From an uncultured Leptotrichia sp. (GTDB lineage: Bacteria > Fusobacteriota > Fusobacteriia > Fusobacteriales > Leptotrichiaceae): a stretch of DNA of 5,322 nucleotides. Location of the stretch: the NCBI GenBank assembly GCA_938017765.1, contig CALIJH010000147.1:1-5322 (forward strand), written 5' to 3'. Shown in pieces: positions 1 to 5,322 of this stretch. The notes beneath the pieces are model-generated. The model did no database searches. It was not told the origin of the DNA and saw only the letters and a list, made by a program, of their open reading frames with translations. Position 1 is the stretch's first letter. The number at the start of each line of letters is the position of its first letter. The translations under genes and the position numbers were made by a program.

Positions 1-169
1 ATTTTCCTCTTCCGTAAATATCCGCATGATCAAAAAAATTAATTCCTGTTTCGATAGAAGTACAAACGGACTTTTCAGCTTTTTCATAAGAAATATCAGC
101 CATTCTCATACATCCAAGGGATATTTCGGAAACATTTAATCCAATTTTTCCTAAATCAACAGTTTTCAA
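1..169 (-). CDS. Aldo/keto reductase, N-terminal part (runs off the left edge)
   Basis: The first 56 codons of a gene that continues beyond position 1. I start it at a TTG (169-167) because AAAGGAG lies 7 bases upstream and no ATG fits the family N-terminus. The translation begins MKTVDLGKIGLNVSEISLGC and reaches INFFDHADIYG at about residues 43-53. That pattern is the first strand and the Asp/Tyr active-site region of aldo/keto reductases. D47 and Y52 have the five-residue spacing of the catalytic Asp and Tyr; the Lys and His of the tetrad would lie off the window. The CMRMAD and FFDHADIYG wording resembles the YdhF-like branch, NADPH-dependent cytosolic oxidoreductases of mostly unknown substrate. 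It follows the Wzz-like gene by 21 bases on the same strand, so the two are probably co-transcribed. Family assignment is firm; substrate is unknown. Confidence 0.85.
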   Translation of the reverse strand, partial: MKTVDLGKIGLNVSEISLGCMRMADISYEKAEKSVCTSIETGINFFDHADIYGRGK

Positions 170-176
170 TGGTTTT

Positions 177-183
177 CTCCTTT
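177..183 (-). promoter_or_regulatory. Ribosome binding site that decides the TTG start of the aldo/keto reductase
   Basis: The minus strand reads AAAGGAG here, 7 bases before TTG at 169-167. It lies in the 21-base gap after the stop codon of the upstream gene. The strong match and good spacing support TTG as the real start. Confidence 0.75.
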
Positions 184-190
184 ATTATAA

Positions 191-940
191 TTAATTTTTA
201 TTTTTTATTTCTTTCCAGTCAAGTGTTTTTGAATATTCTTTAATGAAAGCTGCAAAAATTCCTAAAAATAATCCTAAAAATAATGAACCTGCAAGAATTA
301 TTTTTTTACTTAAAGCCGGTTTTGTATTTAGTGAAATAAGTTTTACAATGGGATTTGTATCATTTTCCAGCAATTTGTAATATGCAAGTCTGGAAACAAG
401 AGTATCACTTAATGAGTCTTTCGTTGTTCTTATATCAACATTCTGATTTAAAAAATTATATTGTTCCTGTAAAAGTTTAATCTGGCTGCTCAAAAAATTA
501 TTCTTTTTATTTGTCAAGTATTCCGAAGCAAGCTTCACATATTCTTTGGAAAATTCTTCCCCCTCAGACTTATTTTTAGTGGAAAATTTGACTTTGATAG
601 TAGGATTATTACTCTCAGATTGGGCAGTAAGCCTTGAAGACATTTCTTTTAAAAACTTTTCATCAGACAGTCCCGTATTTTTTAATGTTTTAGAATTTTT
701 CTTCAGGAAAAGAAAAAAGTCAAAAGAATTCAGTGAATATTGAGAAGTTTCTCCTATTTCATTTAGAACTCTGTCGTATCCGTATAGATTGATTTCAGAT
801 TTAAAAGATTTATTTGTAAATGCATATACTGCTCCTAATCCTGTAATCAAAACAGCTGTTACAATTATAAGAAAAATATTTCTGTAAAGTATTTTTATTA
901 TTATATTTGGATTTATTGACTGTTGTTTTTCGTTATTCAT
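191..940 (-). CDS. Wzz/YveK-like chain-length determinant protein, short form
   Basis: A 249-residue protein with the layout of polysaccharide co-polymerases. It has a short cytoplasmic N-terminus, a first membrane segment at about residues 21-41, a polar extracytoplasmic region rich in Lys, Ser and Asn (about 42-210), a second membrane segment at about 214-234, and a short charged tail ending in KNKN. A helical, probably coiled-coil stretch lies at about 125-170. The NTKPALSKK stretch just before the second segment recalls the proline-containing region of Wzz proteins. Members of this family set the chain length of O-antigen or capsule, but E. coli Wzz is longer (about 325 residues), so the external domain here is reduced. 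No kinase domain is fused. No polysaccharide genes are visible nearby, so the role rests on architecture alone. Start ATG 940-938 has AAGGAAG 6 bases upstream. Confidence 0.6.
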   Translation of the reverse strand: MNNEKQQSINPNIIIKILYRNIFLIIVTAVLITGLGAVYAFTNKSFKSEINLYGYDRVLNEIGETSQYSLNSFDFFLFLKKNSKTLKNTGLSDEKFLKEMSSRLTAQSESNNPTIKVKFSTKNKSEGEEFSKEYVKLASEYLTNKKNNFLSSQIKLLQEQYNFLNQNVDIRTTKDSLSDTLVSRLAYYKLLENDTNPIVKLISLNTKPALSKKIILAGSLFLGLFLGIFAAFIKEYSKTLDWKEIKNKN

Positions 941-1176
941 TGGTTACTTCCTTTCAATTTTTTATCATATAAATTTTATCAGAAAAACATATATAATACA
1001 AACTAAATTTTAAAAAAATTCATAAAAAAATATTCCTGTAACTATTTTTTAATGATAAAATATGATAAAATAAAAAATACATTATAAAGTAGAACTAAAA
1101 ATAATAATACAAGAAATCATTCAATAATAACAGTGATAAATCACAAAATAATGAAATGAAAGGATAGAATCTTATT
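941..1176. other. Divergent AT-rich intergenic region
   Basis: This 236-base gap separates the leftward Wzz-like gene from the rightward aminotransferase gene and must hold promoters for both unless one is driven from elsewhere. A leftward candidate lies at 973-1001. For the rightward gene, TATGAT at 1061-1066 and TATAAA at 1083-1088 could be -10 boxes, but neither has a good -35 at the proper distance. I see no riboswitch, RNA gene or clear operator here. Confidence 0.6.
973..1001 (-). promoter_or_regulatory. Candidate sigma-70-type promoter for the Wzz-like gene
   Basis: On the minus strand TTGTAT (1001-996) is followed, after exactly 17 bases, by TAAAAT (978-973). The predicted transcript would start near 966 and leave a leader of about 25 bases, including the AAGGAAG ribosome binding site. 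The region is so AT-rich that chance matches are common, so this is only a candidate. Confidence 0.35.
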
Positions 1177-2322
1177 ATGTATATAAATGAAGTAGTAGAA
1201 GAAATTCAAATATCAGATATAAGAAAAATATATGAAAAAATGCAGACATACAAGAATACTATAAATATGTCTCTTGGAGAACCTGATATTGATGTACCTC
1301 AAGAAATAAAACAAGCTGTGGCTTATCATGCCTTAAATACAAAGATAAAGTATTCTCCTGTGGGAGGAATGCCTGAACTAAGAGAAAAAATAGCGGATTT
1401 TTATAATAAAAATTTTGGAGGAAACTTTACCTCTGATAATGTCCTTGTAACGGTCGGTTCTACAGAGGGACTGGCTTCTATTATGAAAACTGTAATTGCT
1501 GCGGGAGATGAAATATTAATACCGACTCCTGCATACGTAGGATATGGCTCATTGATAAAATTATCAGGCGGGATACAAAAATACATTGATTTAAAAGGAA
1601 ATGACTTCAAATTGACAAAAAAAATACTGGAAAAATGTATAACATCCAAAACAAAACTTATAATTCTCACAAATCCTAATAATCCGTCAGGTACGACATT
1701 AGATGAAGAAGAAATGAAAAAAATTGTAAAATTTCTGAAAGATAGGGAAATATATCTTTTAAGTGATGAAATATATGCTTCCATAGTTTTTGAAAAATAT
1801 ACTTCTTTTGCAAAATATTCGGAAGAACTAAAAAAACAGCTTATAATAGTAAGCGGTTTTTCAAAATCCCATTCAATGACAGGATATAGAATAGGCTATA
1901 TAATTACAAATCCTGAATTACAACTTCAAATAAAGAAAGTAAGCCAGTATAATGTTACAAGTACATCTACATTATCACAGTATGGAGCATTGACTGCCCT
2001 TGAAAAATATTCTGACAGAAAAGAAGTTTCAGAAATTTACAGAAAAAGAGTAGAATATTTTAAAAATGAACTTGAAAAAATAGGATTTAAATGTCTTAAA
2101 CCCAAGGGAGCATTCTATATTTTTGCGGGATATGAAAATATTAAGAAACTGAAAAATATGAAATCTTTAAATTTTGCACTGGAATTACTTGAAAAAACAG
2201 GTCTTGCAATAGTTCCCGGTTCTACATTTCAGGTAGAAGGATATGTCAGATTTTCTATAGTACATGATATTCCTGTATTAAAAGAAGCCATTGAAAGATT
2301 ACAAAACTACATAGGAACATAA
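1177..2322 (+). CDS. Class I/II PLP-dependent aminotransferase (AspC/PatA-like), complete
   Basis: A complete 381-residue fold-type I aminotransferase, of normal length. Visible landmarks in order: SLGEPD (32-37) near the substrate pocket; YSPVGGMPELRE (59-70); VGSTEG (93-98), the phosphate-binding loop; Y120 in PTPAYVGY, which stacks on the cofactor ring; N169 in NPNNPSG and D197 in SDEIY, which hold the pyridine ring; Y200; K230 in SGFSK, the Schiff-base lysine; R238 in MTGYRIGY, a phosphate ligand; and R358 in GYVRFS, which binds the substrate carboxylate. All catalytic residues are present, so it should be active in the cytosol, moving amino groups between an amino acid and a 2-oxo acid. 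The N-terminus resembles Bacillus PatA, but aspartate, aromatic or other specificity cannot be read from sequence. AAAGGA lies 12 bases before the ATG, slightly far. The methyltransferase gene follows on the same strand after about 136 bases. Confidence 0.93.
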   Translation: MYINEVVEEIQISDIRKIYEKMQTYKNTINMSLGEPDIDVPQEIKQAVAYHALNTKIKYSPVGGMPELREKIADFYNKNFGGNFTSDNVLVTVGSTEGLASIMKTVIAAGDEILIPTPAYVGYGSLIKLSGGIQKYIDLKGNDFKLTKKILEKCITSKTKLIILTNPNNPSGTTLDEEEMKKIVKFLKDREIYLLSDEIYASIVFEKYTSFAKYSEELKKQLIIVSGFSKSHSMTGYRIGYIITNPELQLQIKKVSQYNVTSTSTLSQYGALTALEKYSDRKEVSEIYRKRVEYFKNELEKIGFKCLKPKGAFYIFAGYENIKKLKNMKSLNFALELLEKTGLAIVPGSTFQVEGYVRFSIVHDIPVLKEAIERLQNYIGT

Positions 2323-2379
2323 AATTTTTTTAATAGAATATTTATCTGAATATTTTTGAAATTAAAAAATCGATAATTA

Positions 2380-2391
2380 TGCAAATTTGCA
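2380..2391. repeat. Perfect 12-base palindrome upstream of the methyltransferase gene
   Basis: TGCAAATTTGCA is perfectly self-complementary. It sits 57 bases downstream of the aminotransferase stop and 67 bases before the methyltransferase start. It could be an operator or a weak hairpin without a U tract. In DNA this AT-rich a 12-base palindrome can also occur by chance. Confidence 0.3.
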
Positions 2392-2448
2392 GAGAATAAC
2401 AAAAAATAAAACAGATCATAAAATTCTCGTAAAGAAATAAAACATAAT

Positions 2449-2452
2449 GGAG
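2449..2452 (+). promoter_or_regulatory. Ribosome binding site favouring the start at 2459
   Basis: GGAG lies 6 bases before ATG 2459. The earlier in-frame ATG at 2447 has only a weak purine run upstream and overlaps this motif. ATGs at 2468 and 2477 are also in frame, but have no comparable motif at the right distance. Confidence 0.55.
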
Positions 2453-2458
2453 AAAATA

Positions 2459-3748
2459 ATGAAAAAAATGGATAATATGGAAAAAGTAGGAAAAAAATCA
2501 TTAAAAAAGGGAGATTTATTAAAATTAAAAATTTCAAATTTAGATACGAAAGGCAGAGCCTACGGTTTTCATGCAGAAAATAAAATTTATGTTAACATTA
2601 ATGCAGCAGCAGAACAGACTGTTGAAGGAATTTTTGTAAAAAGACGACGTAAATACGAGCTGATAAACTGTAAAATAATTGATTTTGCAGGAAGAAAAAA
2701 TATGATTTATGATGATATTGCCAGACAGAATGGCGGATGTAATTATCAATATTATACTTATGGAGAACAGCTCGCAATAAAGACAGAACATATTAGAAAG
2801 GAATTGAGTCGGATTATCAAAAATGACTATATTTTTGAAGAACCGATAAAAAGCCCAAAGCTTGAAAAATATAGGAATAAAATGGAATTTAGTTTTGGAA
2901 ATATGGAAAAAGGCGGAGAGATGATTTTAGGGCTACATCGTCAGAATAGCTTTCATGATATTGTAGAAGTTGAAGGTCTGAAATTAATGGACGATAATTT
3001 CAATAAGATATATATTTTTTGTAATGAATTTTGTAAAAAATTTTCTAAAGAAACAGAGCTTAATTTCTATCATAGATTAAGTCATATCGGCTTTTTTAGA
3101 AATCTGGTAATTAGAAAAGCGGAATTTTCAAAACAGATTTTAGTTAATATTATAACAACTACTCAAATTGACAAAGCAGAAAAAGAAAAATTTCAAAAAG
3201 AGTTTAAAGAAGGACTGCTCGCATTAAAATTGACCGATAACTTTAAAATTACAGGTATCTTACATACATTTAATGATAACTTATCAGATATGGTCATTTC
3301 TGAAAGTGAAACAATTTTATACGGAGAACGGGATTTGATTGAAAAACTTTTTGGATTAAAATTCAAGATAAGTCCTTATTCATTTTTTCAGACAAATTCC
3401 GACGGAGTTGAGCTGCTTTATGAAAAAGTAATGGAATATATTGACAATATTGATGAAACAAAGTTCGATATAAAAGAAGAAAAAATAAAAGATACAAAGG
3501 ACTGTGTTATTTTTGATTTATTCAGCGGAACGGGAACAATAGGACAAATTGTATCCAAAAAAGCAAAATATGTATATGGAATAGAACTTATAGAAGAGGC
3601 TGTAAAAAAAGCCAATGAAAATACTGAACTGAATAACATAGAAAATGCTGAATTTATTGCAGGAGATGTATTTGAAAAACTTGAAGAACTGGAAAAAAGA
3701 GAGATAAAACCTGATATTATAATCCTTGACCCGCCAAGAGCCGGTGTA
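2459..3748 (+). CDS. rlmD: 23S rRNA (uracil-C5)-methyltransferase, RlmD/RlmCD (RumA) family, truncated at the junction
   Basis: This family uses SAM to methylate a 23S rRNA uridine at C5. Numbered from ATG 2459, a TRAM-like RNA-binding domain (about 17-75) starts at KGDLLKLKISNLDTKGRAYG. The central domain and SPYSFFQTN (about 305-313) follow, then the SAM fold: DLFSGTGTIG (about 353-362), GIEL (about 375-378), AGD (about 401-403) and DPPRAG (424-429). At about codon 430 the frame enters foreign GC-rich DNA; residues from WEDGFDVFGF onward are not family sequence and the stop at 4442-4444 is accidental. The lost part should hold the nucleophilic Cys (SCNP-type motif) and general-base Glu, so this fragment cannot be active as written. 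The N-terminal four-cysteine iron-sulfur site is not intact: only the Cys of NGGCNYQ remains, as in cluster-free relatives. An open frame also allows a start at 2447. The choice between RlmD and a dual-specificity RlmCD-type enzyme is open. Confidence 0.85.
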
Positions 3749-3751
3749 TGG
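3743..3751. other. Junction between two unrelated DNAs (probable assembly chimera)
   Basis: To the left the plus strand encodes RlmD up to DPPRAGV; to the right the minus strand encodes an S8 protease propeptide ending VKAVFP. Each side is a good gene only up to this point, and the two converge on opposite strands. Spot counts give about 27% GC in 3601-3660 and 57% in 3781-3840. Bases around 3743-3748 fit both reading frames, so a few bases of shared sequence may have guided the join. There are no target-site duplications, terminal inverted repeats, integrase or tRNA gene here to suggest a mobile element. Confidence 0.85.
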
Positions 3752-4207
3752 GAAGACGGCTTTGACGTTTTTGGCTTTGAGTATCTTGTCCAGGTCTTTG
3801 TCTTCGGCCTTGACGGCGACCCCGTTCCAGACCTTCGAGTAGGAGTCGGTGACTTTGACGTCTTTCGGGGCCGCATTGCGGAATACTCTTTGCTGAGCCG
3901 CGATCGTCTTTGTCGCCCCGCCCTTCAAGGCGGGCTTCTCGGCGAATTGCACGAACCACTTGCCGGCGAACCCGGGGGAGGCGTGTGCCTTGCCCTTCAG
4001 GGCCTGAAGCCTCTGTTGAACGTCTTTGTTCTTCTGGGCGGCGTCGGCTTTCTTTTGGTTGCCTGTCTTTTGTTGGGCGCCGCTGGGGCCGGGCGGCTTG
4101 GGCGTGCCCTCGGCGTGGGCCGCCTGCGGGGCCAAAGCCCCCGCGCCTATAACGGCCATCGCCGAGACAAGGCCGACGCGCGCCCTCCATTTTCTTCTGC
4201 GTATCAT
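3749..4207 (-). CDS. Secreted S8 (subtilisin-family) serine protease precursor, N-terminal fragment: signal peptide, linker and I9 propeptide
   Basis: About 153 residues are genuine before the frame meets the junction. A signal peptide comes first: MIRRRKWRAR, a hydrophobic core (about 11-27), and an AHA cleavage motif at 30-32. A Lys/Gln/Ala-rich linker covers about 33-78. From about 83 to 153 comes a fold matching the I9 inhibitor propeptide of subtilisins: KWFVQFAEKPAL, a helix around 100-112, DSYSKVWNGVAVKA (121-134), then a helix and KNVKAVFP (146-153). This domain normally acts as folding chaperone and inhibitor for the protease that follows. The Asp/His/Ser catalytic domain is absent because the sequence is cut exactly where it should begin. 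ATG 4207 has AAGGGAG 5 bases upstream and is followed directly by a textbook signal peptide. Translation beyond 3749 is antisense to RlmD and not part of this protein. An Actinomycetota source is inferred from style and base composition. Confidence 0.75.
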
Positions 4208-4437
4208 GTCCGCTCCCTTGCTTGCAGTGCGAGCCCGCCCGTCTCCAGGAACCGGTTCAGAAGACTTGACGTCCGAAGCGATTTGGAATCTTCTTTCCCT
4301 CTGAGCCCATCGGAAAGCTTGCTGGAACTGGTCCGAAAGCTTGTCCGAATCGGCTTCGGCGCTTGCCGCCTTGGCCGGCTCGGCGGTCCGGTGCTCAATG
4401 ACAATGCGGGTGCGTACGTCAGCGCCCGCGAGATCAT
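4204..4437 (-). CDS. Possible 77-codon leader ORF overlapping the protease start
   Basis: ATG at 4437-4435 has a perfect AGGAGGT 6 bases upstream, the best ribosome binding site in the GC-rich half. Its frame stops at TGA 4206-4204, overlapping the protease ATG as ATGA, an arrangement seen in translationally coupled genes. The product is rich in Ser, Arg, Pro, Thr and Leu, has no membrane segment or motif I recognise, and reads like out-of-frame sequence. Another frame, the one continuous with the protease ATG, is open from 4438 and gives a more protein-like translation (AGADVRTRIVIEHRTAEP and onward). However, it follows a TAG at 4441-4439 and contains no ATG, GTG or TTG before 4207. A one-base error near 4430 could put that frame under the strong ribosome binding site. 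I cannot choose between a real leader peptide, an error, or untranslated DNA. Confidence 0.3.
   Translation of the reverse strand: MISRALTYAPALSLSTGPPSRPRRQAPKPIRTSFRTSSSKLSDGLRGKEDSKSLRTSSLLNRFLETGGLALQARERT
4213..4219 (-). promoter_or_regulatory. Ribosome binding site of the S8 protease precursor
   Basis: The minus strand reads AAGGGAG, 5 bases before ATG 4207-4205. It is weaker than the AGGAGGT at 4450-4444, but adequate. It supports the protease starting at 4207 directly with its signal peptide. Confidence 0.5.
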
Positions 4438-4443
4438 TCTATG

Positions 4444-4450
4444 ACCTCCT
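4444..4450 (-). promoter_or_regulatory. Perfect Shine-Dalgarno in front of the leader ORF
   Basis: The minus strand reads AGGAGGT, 6 bases before ATG 4437-4435. A motif this good at this distance strongly suggests translation starts here, although the frame it opens is of doubtful coding quality. Confidence 0.6.
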
Positions 4451-4559
4451 ACGCCTTTTGTCAGTTATGTTTTAATGATCAACAGTCTTTGATTTAAGCG
4501 ACTAAATCGGAGGGCGGGGAAAAACGGTCGCAGTTTTAAGATACGGTCAATTTTGCTGC

Positions 4560-4598
4560 TTGGAGTTCAGGCTCTGTTGTTGGAGTTCAGGCTCTGTT
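4560..4598. repeat. Tandem direct repeat, two copies, 20-base period
   Basis: TTGGAGTTCAGGCTCTGTT occurs at 4560-4578 and again, identically, at 4580-4598, with one base between. On the minus strand the second copy ends about 9 bases upstream of a possible -35 (TTGACC at 4550-4545). The period is close to two helical turns, which would suit tandem regulator binding sites on one DNA face. Replication slippage or an assembly duplication would look the same. Confidence 0.7.
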
Positions 4599-4633
4599 AT
4601 ATGAGCGCCTGGATCGCCCGCCGCTTGCATGGA

Positions 4634-4669
4634 AGTGGTCGTGACCCCGAATCCGGAGTCACGACCACT
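4634..4669 (-). terminator. Strong hairpin, probable transcription terminator of the upstream secreted-protein gene
   Basis: AGTGGTCGTGAC (4634-4645) pairs perfectly over 12 bases with GTCACGACCACT (4658-4669). After one mismatch three more pairs (4647-4649 with 4654-4656) close a loop of about 4 bases. It begins 29 bases past the stop codon at 4699. No T-tract follows on the minus strand, which is common for hairpin terminators in high-GC bacteria. It could also act as an mRNA 3'-end stabiliser. Confidence 0.65.
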
Positions 4670-4698
4670 CACTCTGTGCTGAAGGATCTTGTTTTACC

Positions 4699-5322
4699 TC
4701 ACCTGCGTGTGCGCGGCGCACCGCCTTCGAGTGTGCTCGTCGGTTTCGCCGACGGGGTTCGGTCTGCCGTCGGCGATGTCGTCGGGTCAGACGACGAGGA
4801 CGGGCTGGCTGTTGGGCTTGGCGTCGGTGTGGACGTCTGGCCGGGGGAGGCGGTTGGGCTCGGCGTCGGCGATGCCGTTGAGCTTGGCGTGGCTCCGGGG
4901 TTGGATCGGACGACGAAGGGCCGGGATGTGAACACATCGGTGTTCTTGCCGTTTTGGGCGTGGCCTGTTCCCTTGGTCGCGGTCACCTCCAAAACATACC
5001 GCCCGTCAGGAACGGGAGCCTTCCCATTGCCTGAGGCAACCGTCCCGTCCCAAGCGTAGCTCCAAACAGAGGTGTCGGCTCCCACTCCATCAGACCGGAA
5101 GACGATATTGTCCTTGCCTGCGGGCTTGCCTTTCGAGCCGTCCGCGTTTGCGTGATAGGCGGCCACCTCGAGTTTCGAGACGGGATTCTCGACGTGCATG
5201 ATCACACGAGGCACGTCGTACCCCTTCATCGAGTACACATGGTCGTTTTCCTCCACCGGAGCGTAGTCCGCTTGACTGTCTCCGCATTCGATTTTTACGA
5301 CGCGGCCGTTCGGACAGGATGA
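4699..5322 (-). CDS. Secreted or surface protein, C-terminal part, with Ig/Fn3-like domain and Ser/Thr/Pro-rich tail
   Basis: The frame is open from the right edge (207 codons visible, then TGA at 4701-4699), so the true start lies outside the window; the GTG at 5256-5254 is an internal valine. Numbered from the edge, residues 1-20 carry two cysteines (C3, C13) that may form a disulfide. About 30-140 looks like a beta-sandwich. WDG (91-93) followed by PVPDGRY (103-109) and VLEVTATK resembles FlgD-Ig or Fn3-like repeats found near the C-terminus of large S8 proteases and other surface proteins. From about 142 to 197 the chain is almost only Ser, Thr, Pro and Ala, with TPSPTASP twice; such tails often span the cell wall or are glycosylated. 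It ends in PRTRR without an LPXTG motif or membrane segment, so sorting is not explained. The next gene downstream is an S8 precursor on the same strand, so this could be an S8 paralogue, but no catalytic domain is visible to prove it. Confidence 0.65.
   Translation of the reverse strand, partial: SSCPNGRVVKIECGDSQADYAPVEENDHVYSMKGYDVPRVIMHVENPVSKLEVAAYHANADGSKGKPAGKDNIVFRSDGVGADTSVWSYAWDGTVASGNGKAPVPDGRYVLEVTATKGTGHAQNGKNTDVFTSRPFVVRSNPGATPSSTASPTPSPTASPGQTSTPTPSPTASPSSSSDPTTSPTADRTPSAKPTSTLEGGAPRTRR
4811..4871. repeat. Imperfect repeat coding for the Ser/Thr/Pro tail
   Basis: GTTGGGCTTGGCGTCGGTG at 4811-4829 recurs with two changes at 4853-4871, 42 bases later, and a shorter version (GTTGAGCTTGGCGT) lies at 4877-4890. 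On the minus strand the units encode the repeated TPSPTASP-like segments. The spacing is a multiple of three, so copy-number change would keep the frame and merely lengthen or shorten the tail. Confidence 0.6.

Larger units (their letters stand above)
4441..4698. other. Intergenic region upstream of the leader ORF and protease
   Basis: Between the stop of the upstream secreted protein (4699) and the Shine-Dalgarno at 4450 lie a strong hairpin (4634-4669), a tandem repeat (4560-4598) and a stretch that is more AT-rich than its surroundings (about 4455-4560). On the minus strand TTGACC at 4550-4545 could be a -35 element, but I find no convincing -10 box at 16-18 bases. I see no RNA gene in this stretch. 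Confidence 0.5.

Noticed and set aside
1401..1784. Minus-strand frame inside the aminotransferase gene.
   Set aside because: It is fully antisense to a complete aminotransferase with all catalytic residues; it has no motif of its own.
2307..2791. Minus-strand Phe/Leu/Ile-rich frames at 2307-2537 and 2540-2791 that look membrane-like.
   Set aside because: Antisense of Lys/Glu-rich AT-rich coding DNA gives runs of Phe, Leu and Ile. They overlap the methyltransferase N-terminus and lack start signals.
3518..3745. Minus-strand frame continuing the protease leftward past the junction.
   Set aside because: The residues become Phe/Ile/Tyr/Ser-rich and are antisense to the SAM-binding domain of RlmD, so this is not protease sequence.
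3752..4444. Plus-strand open frame as a novel C-terminal domain of the methyltransferase.
   Set aside because: It is antisense to a protease precursor that has a signal peptide and a recognisable I9 propeptide, and it begins at the composition break.
4560..4598. Tandem repeat as a CRISPR array.
   Set aside because: There are only two copies, separated by a single base, with no spacers and no cas genes.
4553..5059. Plus-strand Gly/Val-rich frame of 168 codons.
   Set aside because: It is the antisense of the Ser/Thr/Pro tail and Ig-like domain. Its repeats come from the tail codons, and it has no convincing ribosome binding site.
3743..5322. GC-rich half as a genomic island or prophage inserted in the AT-rich genome.
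   Set aside because: There is no integrase, terminal repeat, target duplication or tRNA gene, and the protease gene is itself broken at the border, which points to a join between two sequences and not an insertion of a whole unit.

Overview
The window looks like two unrelated stretches of bacterial DNA joined near position 3747. Positions 1 to about 3745 are very AT-rich (one 60-base line near the end, 3601-3660, is about 27% GC). The proteins are rich in Lys, Ile, Asn and Glu, and genes have AGGAG-type ribosome binding sites. This suits a low-GC anaerobe; a Fusobacteriota (Leptotrichia-like) source is my best guess, but the sequence does not prove it. From about 3750 to the end the DNA is GC-rich (57% in line 3781-3840, higher further on). 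Here the signal peptide, the Ala/Lys-rich linker and the Ser/Thr/Pro tail look like secreted proteins of Actinomycetota.

AT-rich half: a minus-strand pair reads leftward, a short Wzz-like two-membrane-segment protein (940-191) and then, 21 bases later, the N-terminus of an aldo/keto reductase (169 to the left edge, TTG start). A divergent 236-base intergenic region separates them from a plus-strand pair: a complete class I/II PLP-dependent aminotransferase (1177-2322) and an RlmD/RlmCD-type 23S rRNA uracil-C5 methyltransferase (from 2459). The methyltransferase is cut just after its DPPRAG motif, before its catalytic cysteine.

GC-rich half: everything convincing is on the minus strand. From the right edge to 4699 runs the C-terminal part of a secreted protein with an Ig/Fn3-like domain and a Ser/Thr/Pro-rich tail. 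A strong hairpin follows (4634-4669), then a tandem 20-base repeat (4560-4598), then an untidy leader region with a perfect Shine-Dalgarno. Last comes the N-terminus of a subtilisin-family (S8) preproprotein (4207 to about 3749): signal peptide, linker and I9 propeptide, with the whole catalytic domain missing.

At the junction an rRNA methyltransferase on one strand runs head-on into a protease precursor on the other. Both genes are broken inside conserved domains at the same point, and base composition switches there. I read this as an assembly chimera, probably from a mixed (for example oral) community, and not as a new fusion protein or recent transfer. The open frame that continues from the methyltransferase to 4444 is antisense read-through of the protease gene. 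I found no convincing new biological system. The most interesting loose end of possible biology is the leader region in front of the protease.
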